Source: Thermohalobaculum sp039030715
GTDB lineage: Bacteria; Pseudomonadota; Alphaproteobacteria; Rhodobacterales; Rhodobacteraceae
NCBI GenBank assembly: GCA_039030715.1
Contig: JBCCDU010000048.1
Span: 1-36,226 of the forward strand
Length of the DNA: 36,226 bases
Direction of reading: 5' to 3'
Of this stretch, positions 33,903 to 36,226 are shown piece after piece. The translations under genes were made by a program, and so were the position numbers. Positions within the stretch are counted from its first letter, which is position 1. Every line of letters begins with the position of its first letter. The notes beneath the pieces are model-generated. The model saw nothing but the letters and a program-made list of their open reading frames with translations, was not told the DNA's origin and made no database searches.

Positions 33903-35714
33903 ATGTTCGAGCGCTTGAACCTGCCCACGCTGCGTATCCTGGCGTTGCGCCTGCTGCCGTTCCTGCAATGGGTGGACAGGGTCGACCGACACACGCTGCG
34001 CGACGACTTCTTCGCCGGGTTCACCAATGCCGCAATCGTGCTGCCCCAGGGCATCGCCTTCGCAGCCATCGCAGGGTTGCCGCCCCAATACGGGCTCTAC
34101 ACCGCGATGATCACGCCTGTGATCGCCGCGCTTTGGGGAAGCTCGTGGCATCTGGTCTCGGGCCCCACCACGGCCATTTCGGTCGTGATTTTCGCGACCG
34201 TATCGGAGCAGTTCGAGGCCGGAAGCCCGGACTATATCGCAGCCGTGCTCAGTATCACGCTGTTGGCCGGGCTCTTCCAACTCGTACTGGGTTTGGTGAA
34301 ACTGGGCCAGTTGGTTTCTCTGGTCTCGCATTCTGTAATGGTCGGCTTCACGGCGGGCGCCGCGGTTCTGATCGCTCTCAGTCAGGTCTCAGGCTTCTTG
34401 GGGCAGAGTTTGCCAAGGCCCGAAGATCCCGTCGCCTTCGTGCAAGCGCTGTGGCGGGTACTGCCAGAGGTGGATGTGCTGGTGATTGCCATCTCGCTCG
34501 GCACATTGGTCATTGCGGCTGTGATCAAGCGCTTCTTTCCGGTTTGGCCGAACTATTTGATCGCCCTGGTTGCGGGCAGCGCCTTTGGCTACCTCGCGGG
34601 CGCCGCTGATCAAGGTGTGGCCTATGTCCAACCGGTGAGTTCCGGCATCCCGCCCTTGGCGATGCCGGTTATGTCGTTCGATACGGTTCGGACCATGTCA
34701 CAAGGGGCCTTTGCCTTGGCGTTGATCGGGCTGCTCGAGGCCGTCTCCATCTCCCGCGCCATGGCGATCAAGTCACGCCAGACCCTGGACAGCAATCAGG
34801 AGATTATCGGTCAAGGGCTGTCGAATATCGGCGGATCTTTCTTCTCGGCCTATATGGGTTCGGGCTCTTTCACGCGCAGTGCCCTGAATTACGAGTCGGG
34901 GGCGAAGACGCCGCTGGCAGCGATCCTGGCGGCTGTATTGCTGCTGTGCATCCTGCTGCTGGTCGCACCGCTGATAGCCTATATCCCGCTGCCGGCGATG
35001 GCAGGACTGATCGTGCTGGTCGCCTGGAAGCTGGTGGACTGGAAGGAGATCCGGCATATCCTGCGCTCCAGCCTGGCGGAGACGGCGATCCTCAGCGTGA
35101 CGTTTCTGGCGGTGGTTTTGGTCAATCTGGAGTTCGCGATCTATTCCGGAGTGATCTTGTCGCTGTCGTTGTTCCTGCGACGCACGATGCGACCCGGCTT
35201 ACCGATCAATGTGCCCAATCCAAGCGTGCCCGGGCGGCCATTCATGAGCGCCGCCCACTGGCGACTGCCGGAATGTCCGCAGGCGGTCTTCATTCGCGTG
35301 CAGGGGCCGCTCTATTTCGGCGCGGTCGAATACTTAGAGAAGGAGTTTCGCAGGTTGGAGCGGGAACGACCCGAACAGCTTTACCTGGTGCTCTTCATCG
35401 ACGGTTCGGTAGGGCTGGACCTCGCCGGATCCGAGTTGTTGGTCAGCGAGGCAAAACGGCGCGAGACGCGGGGCGGGCAACTCTATCTCGTCGGACGCTA
35501 CCCGCCGTTGCGTCGGCAACTGGCCCAGTTTCACGTGCCGCGCCTGATCGGGCGAAAGCACATCTTTCGGCGCAAAACCCATGCGGTGGATGCGCTGGTA
35601 CGTAATGTCGACAAGGATATCTGCGCAACCTGCAAGGCCCGCGTCTTCCTGGAGTGCCCAGGTGCGCCCGCTGATTTGAGCCGAGCTATCTGGTTGGCTC
35701 CTGAACGCTTGTAG
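33903..35714 (+). CDS. SulP-family anion transporter with STAS domain
   Basis: A 603-residue secondary anion transporter. The membrane domain (about 40-420) carries the SulP signature LPQGIAFAAIAGLPPQYGLY and the later GSFTRSALNYESGAKTPLA loop. The C-terminal STAS domain (about 450-560) contains VFIRVQGPLYFGAVEYLE and the FIDGSVGLDLAGSELL loop. A Cys-rich tail follows (CATCKARVFLEC). The 54-base gap and same direction as soeABC suggest co-expression, with AAGGAA before ATG 33903. In this setting movement of sulfate made by SoeABC, or uptake of a counter-ion, is plausible; known sulfonate clusters usually use TauE/SafE-type exporters instead. Direction of transport cannot be read from sequence. 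Confidence 0.92.
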   Translation: MFERLNLPTLRILALRLLPFLQWVDRVDRHTLRDDFFAGFTNAAIVLPQGIAFAAIAGLPPQYGLYTAMITPVIAALWGSSWHLVSGPTTAISVVIFATVSEQFEAGSPDYIAAVLSITLLAGLFQLVLGLVKLGQLVSLVSHSVMVGFTAGAAVLIALSQVSGFLGQSLPRPEDPVAFVQALWRVLPEVDVLVIAISLGTLVIAAVIKRFFPVWPNYLIALVAGSAFGYLAGAADQGVAYVQPVSSGIPPLAMPVMSFDTVRTMSQGAFALALIGLLEAVSISRAMAIKSRQTLDSNQEIIGQGLSNIGGSFFSAYMGSGSFTRSALNYESGAKTPLAAILAAVLLLCILLLVAPLIAYIPLPAMAGLIVLVAWKLVDWKEIRHILRSSLAETAILSVTFLAVVLVNLEFAIYSGVILSLSLFLRRTMRPGLPINVPNPSVPGRPFMSAAHWRLPECPQAVFIRVQGPLYFGAVEYLEKEFRRLERERPEQLYLVLFIDGSVGLDLAGSELLVSEAKRRETRGGQLYLVGRYPPLRRQLAQFHVPRLIGRKHIFRRKTHAVDALVRNVDKDICATCKARVFLECPGAPADLSRAIWLAPERL

Positions 35715-35737
35715 ACAGCTTCTAACCACATCTTTGC

Positions 35738-36082
35738 TGTCCATTGTCAGAGATTTGGGCCAAAGAGCGGCCTGAGCTGAGCGAGTATCCGGCTCATCTG
35801 GTCGGTTTGATTATGCGGCGGATTTGCAGTGAAGCAAGCGCCTGGTTTCGATGGTCTTTCGCTTGATCCTTTCTCGTTGTTTCAGGATGGCCTCGCCACG
35901 ACCGAAATAGGCATCTGCAGGCGGGAGGTTTTGCAGGTTCTCATGGTAGCGGCGATGATTGTAGTGGTCGACGAATGCCTCGACGGCCAACTCCAAGGCT
36001 CCAGGCAGATAGTAGTTTTCGAGTAAGATGCGGTTCTTCAGCGTTTGATGCCAGCGCTCGATCTTTCCTTGGGTCTGCGGAC
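35738..36082 (-). mobile_element. Remnant of an IS3-family insertion sequence (right part only)
   Basis: The remnant holds the 3' part of a transposase gene and about 73 bases beyond its stop. A TGTCCATTG string at 35738-35746 has the TG-type start expected of an IS3-family end and is taken as the outer limit, which is an inference. The inner limit near 36082 is where the transposase reading stops matching family sequence. The element is too short to move by itself. Confidence 0.5.
35811..36082 (-). pseudogene. IS3-family transposase OrfB, 3' fragment with integrase core end
   Basis: About 90 C-terminal residues of a DDE transposase. The visible part runs from PQTQGKIERWHQTLKNRI, which holds the last acidic residue region of the rve core, through FVDHYNHRRYHENLQNLPPADAYFG to KRKTIETRRLLH before the stop. 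The first two catalytic acidic residues and everything N-terminal are missing. Upstream of PQTQGK the open frame continues (in-frame Met at 36128), but that part does not resemble the usual GAPYHPQTQGK context, so the homology ends at about 36082. It is a decayed or interrupted gene. Confidence 0.82.
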
Positions 36083-36101
36083 CTGTCGCGGATTTGTGCT
36101 G

Positions 36102-36133
36102 CTCCTTTGACCACGTATCGTGTCGCAAAGGAG
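36102..36133. repeat. Inverted repeat CTCCTTTG / CAAAGGAG in the insertion-sequence junction
   Basis: An 8-base perfect inverted repeat (36102-36109 and 36126-36133) with a 16-base spacer lies between the broken transposase and the next IS. It may be a relic end of a further element or a chance hairpin; neither is established. Confidence 0.35.
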
Positions 36134-36164
36134 AACACAGATTGGAGTTGGAGTTCCCCCGGTT

Positions 36165-36226
36165 TGGTGGACACTTTCTGAGTTACGAAGGCGAGTGTCG
36201 AGATGCCGAGAACAAGACCTGCTTAC
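36165..36226 (+). mobile_element. Left end of a second IS3-family insertion sequence (continues past window)
   Basis: TGGTGGACACTTTCTGAG begins near 36165 and looks like an IS3-family terminal sequence, which typically starts with TG and contains a GGACAC core. About 38 bases on, a transposase OrfA reading frame begins. The exact boundary and any target duplication cannot be set from one end. Confidence 0.5.
36203..36226 (+). CDS. IS3-family transposase OrfA, first eight codons only (partial)
   Basis: ATG at 36203 opens MPRTRPAY, which matches the common beginning of IS3-family OrfA proteins (M-x-R-T-R-P-x-Y, then a helix-turn-helix). The rest lies beyond the window. The short length makes this a pattern-based call, supported by the terminal-like sequence just upstream. 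Confidence 0.5.

Overview
The window looks like a chromosomal segment of a marine alphaproteobacterium of the Rhodobacterales (Roseobacter group). The evidence is high G+C coding sequence, dense operons with 1-4 base overlaps, several ABC and TRAP importers, and an xsc-pta-soeABC block of the kind known from Ruegeria-like bacteria. This assignment is inferred from gene content and protein style, not from a marker gene. I saw no tRNA, rRNA, CRISPR array or replication origin.

Layout. (1) 1-6472, mostly minus strand: a peptide/nickel-type (Opp/Yej-like) ABC importer with a fused two-domain ATPase, a periplasmic binding protein and two permeases, the second cut by the window edge. A Rieske oxygenase gene on the opposite strand sits between the binding-protein and permease genes. 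(2) 6575-8317, minus: a PhnD-like binding-fold protein without a signal peptide, directly behind a membrane fatty acid desaturase. (3) 8427-12621, plus: a DUF4261-like protein, an Lhr-type 'ligase-associated' DEXH helicase and a FadR/GntR-type regulator. (4) 12622-17769, minus: a second complete peptide-type ABC importer (binding protein, two permeases, fused ATPase). (5) 17989-20398, plus: a histidine kinase and a receiver-only response regulator, divergent from that importer. (6) 20400-24583, minus: a TRAP importer (periplasmic protein, small and large membrane subunits) followed by an IclR-type regulator. (7) 24687-35714, plus: GMC dehydrogenase, sulfoacetaldehyde acetyltransferase (Xsc), phosphate acetyltransferase (Pta), a three-subunit molybdenum sulfite dehydrogenase (SoeABC) and a SulP anion transporter. 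(8) 35738-36226: remains of one IS3-family element and the first codons of another.

Parts 6 and 7 read as one pathway. The TRAP system would import a C2 sulfonate, most likely isethionate. The GMC dehydrogenase (IseJ-like) would oxidise it to sulfoacetaldehyde. Xsc cleaves that with phosphate to acetyl phosphate and sulfite, and Pta makes acetyl-CoA. SoeABC oxidises sulfite to sulfate in the cytoplasm and feeds electrons to quinone, and SulP may move the sulfate. The IclR regulator and a perfect 6-3-6 palindrome in the 103-base divergent promoter region would control both arms. The xsc, pta and soeABC calls are firm; the isethionate substrate is inferred from context.

Recurrent small-scale features are intergenic hairpins directly after two of the three binding-protein genes and between xsc and pta, three convergent gene pairs whose stop codons nearly touch, and several TTGATCAA palindromes, mostly in non-coding gaps.
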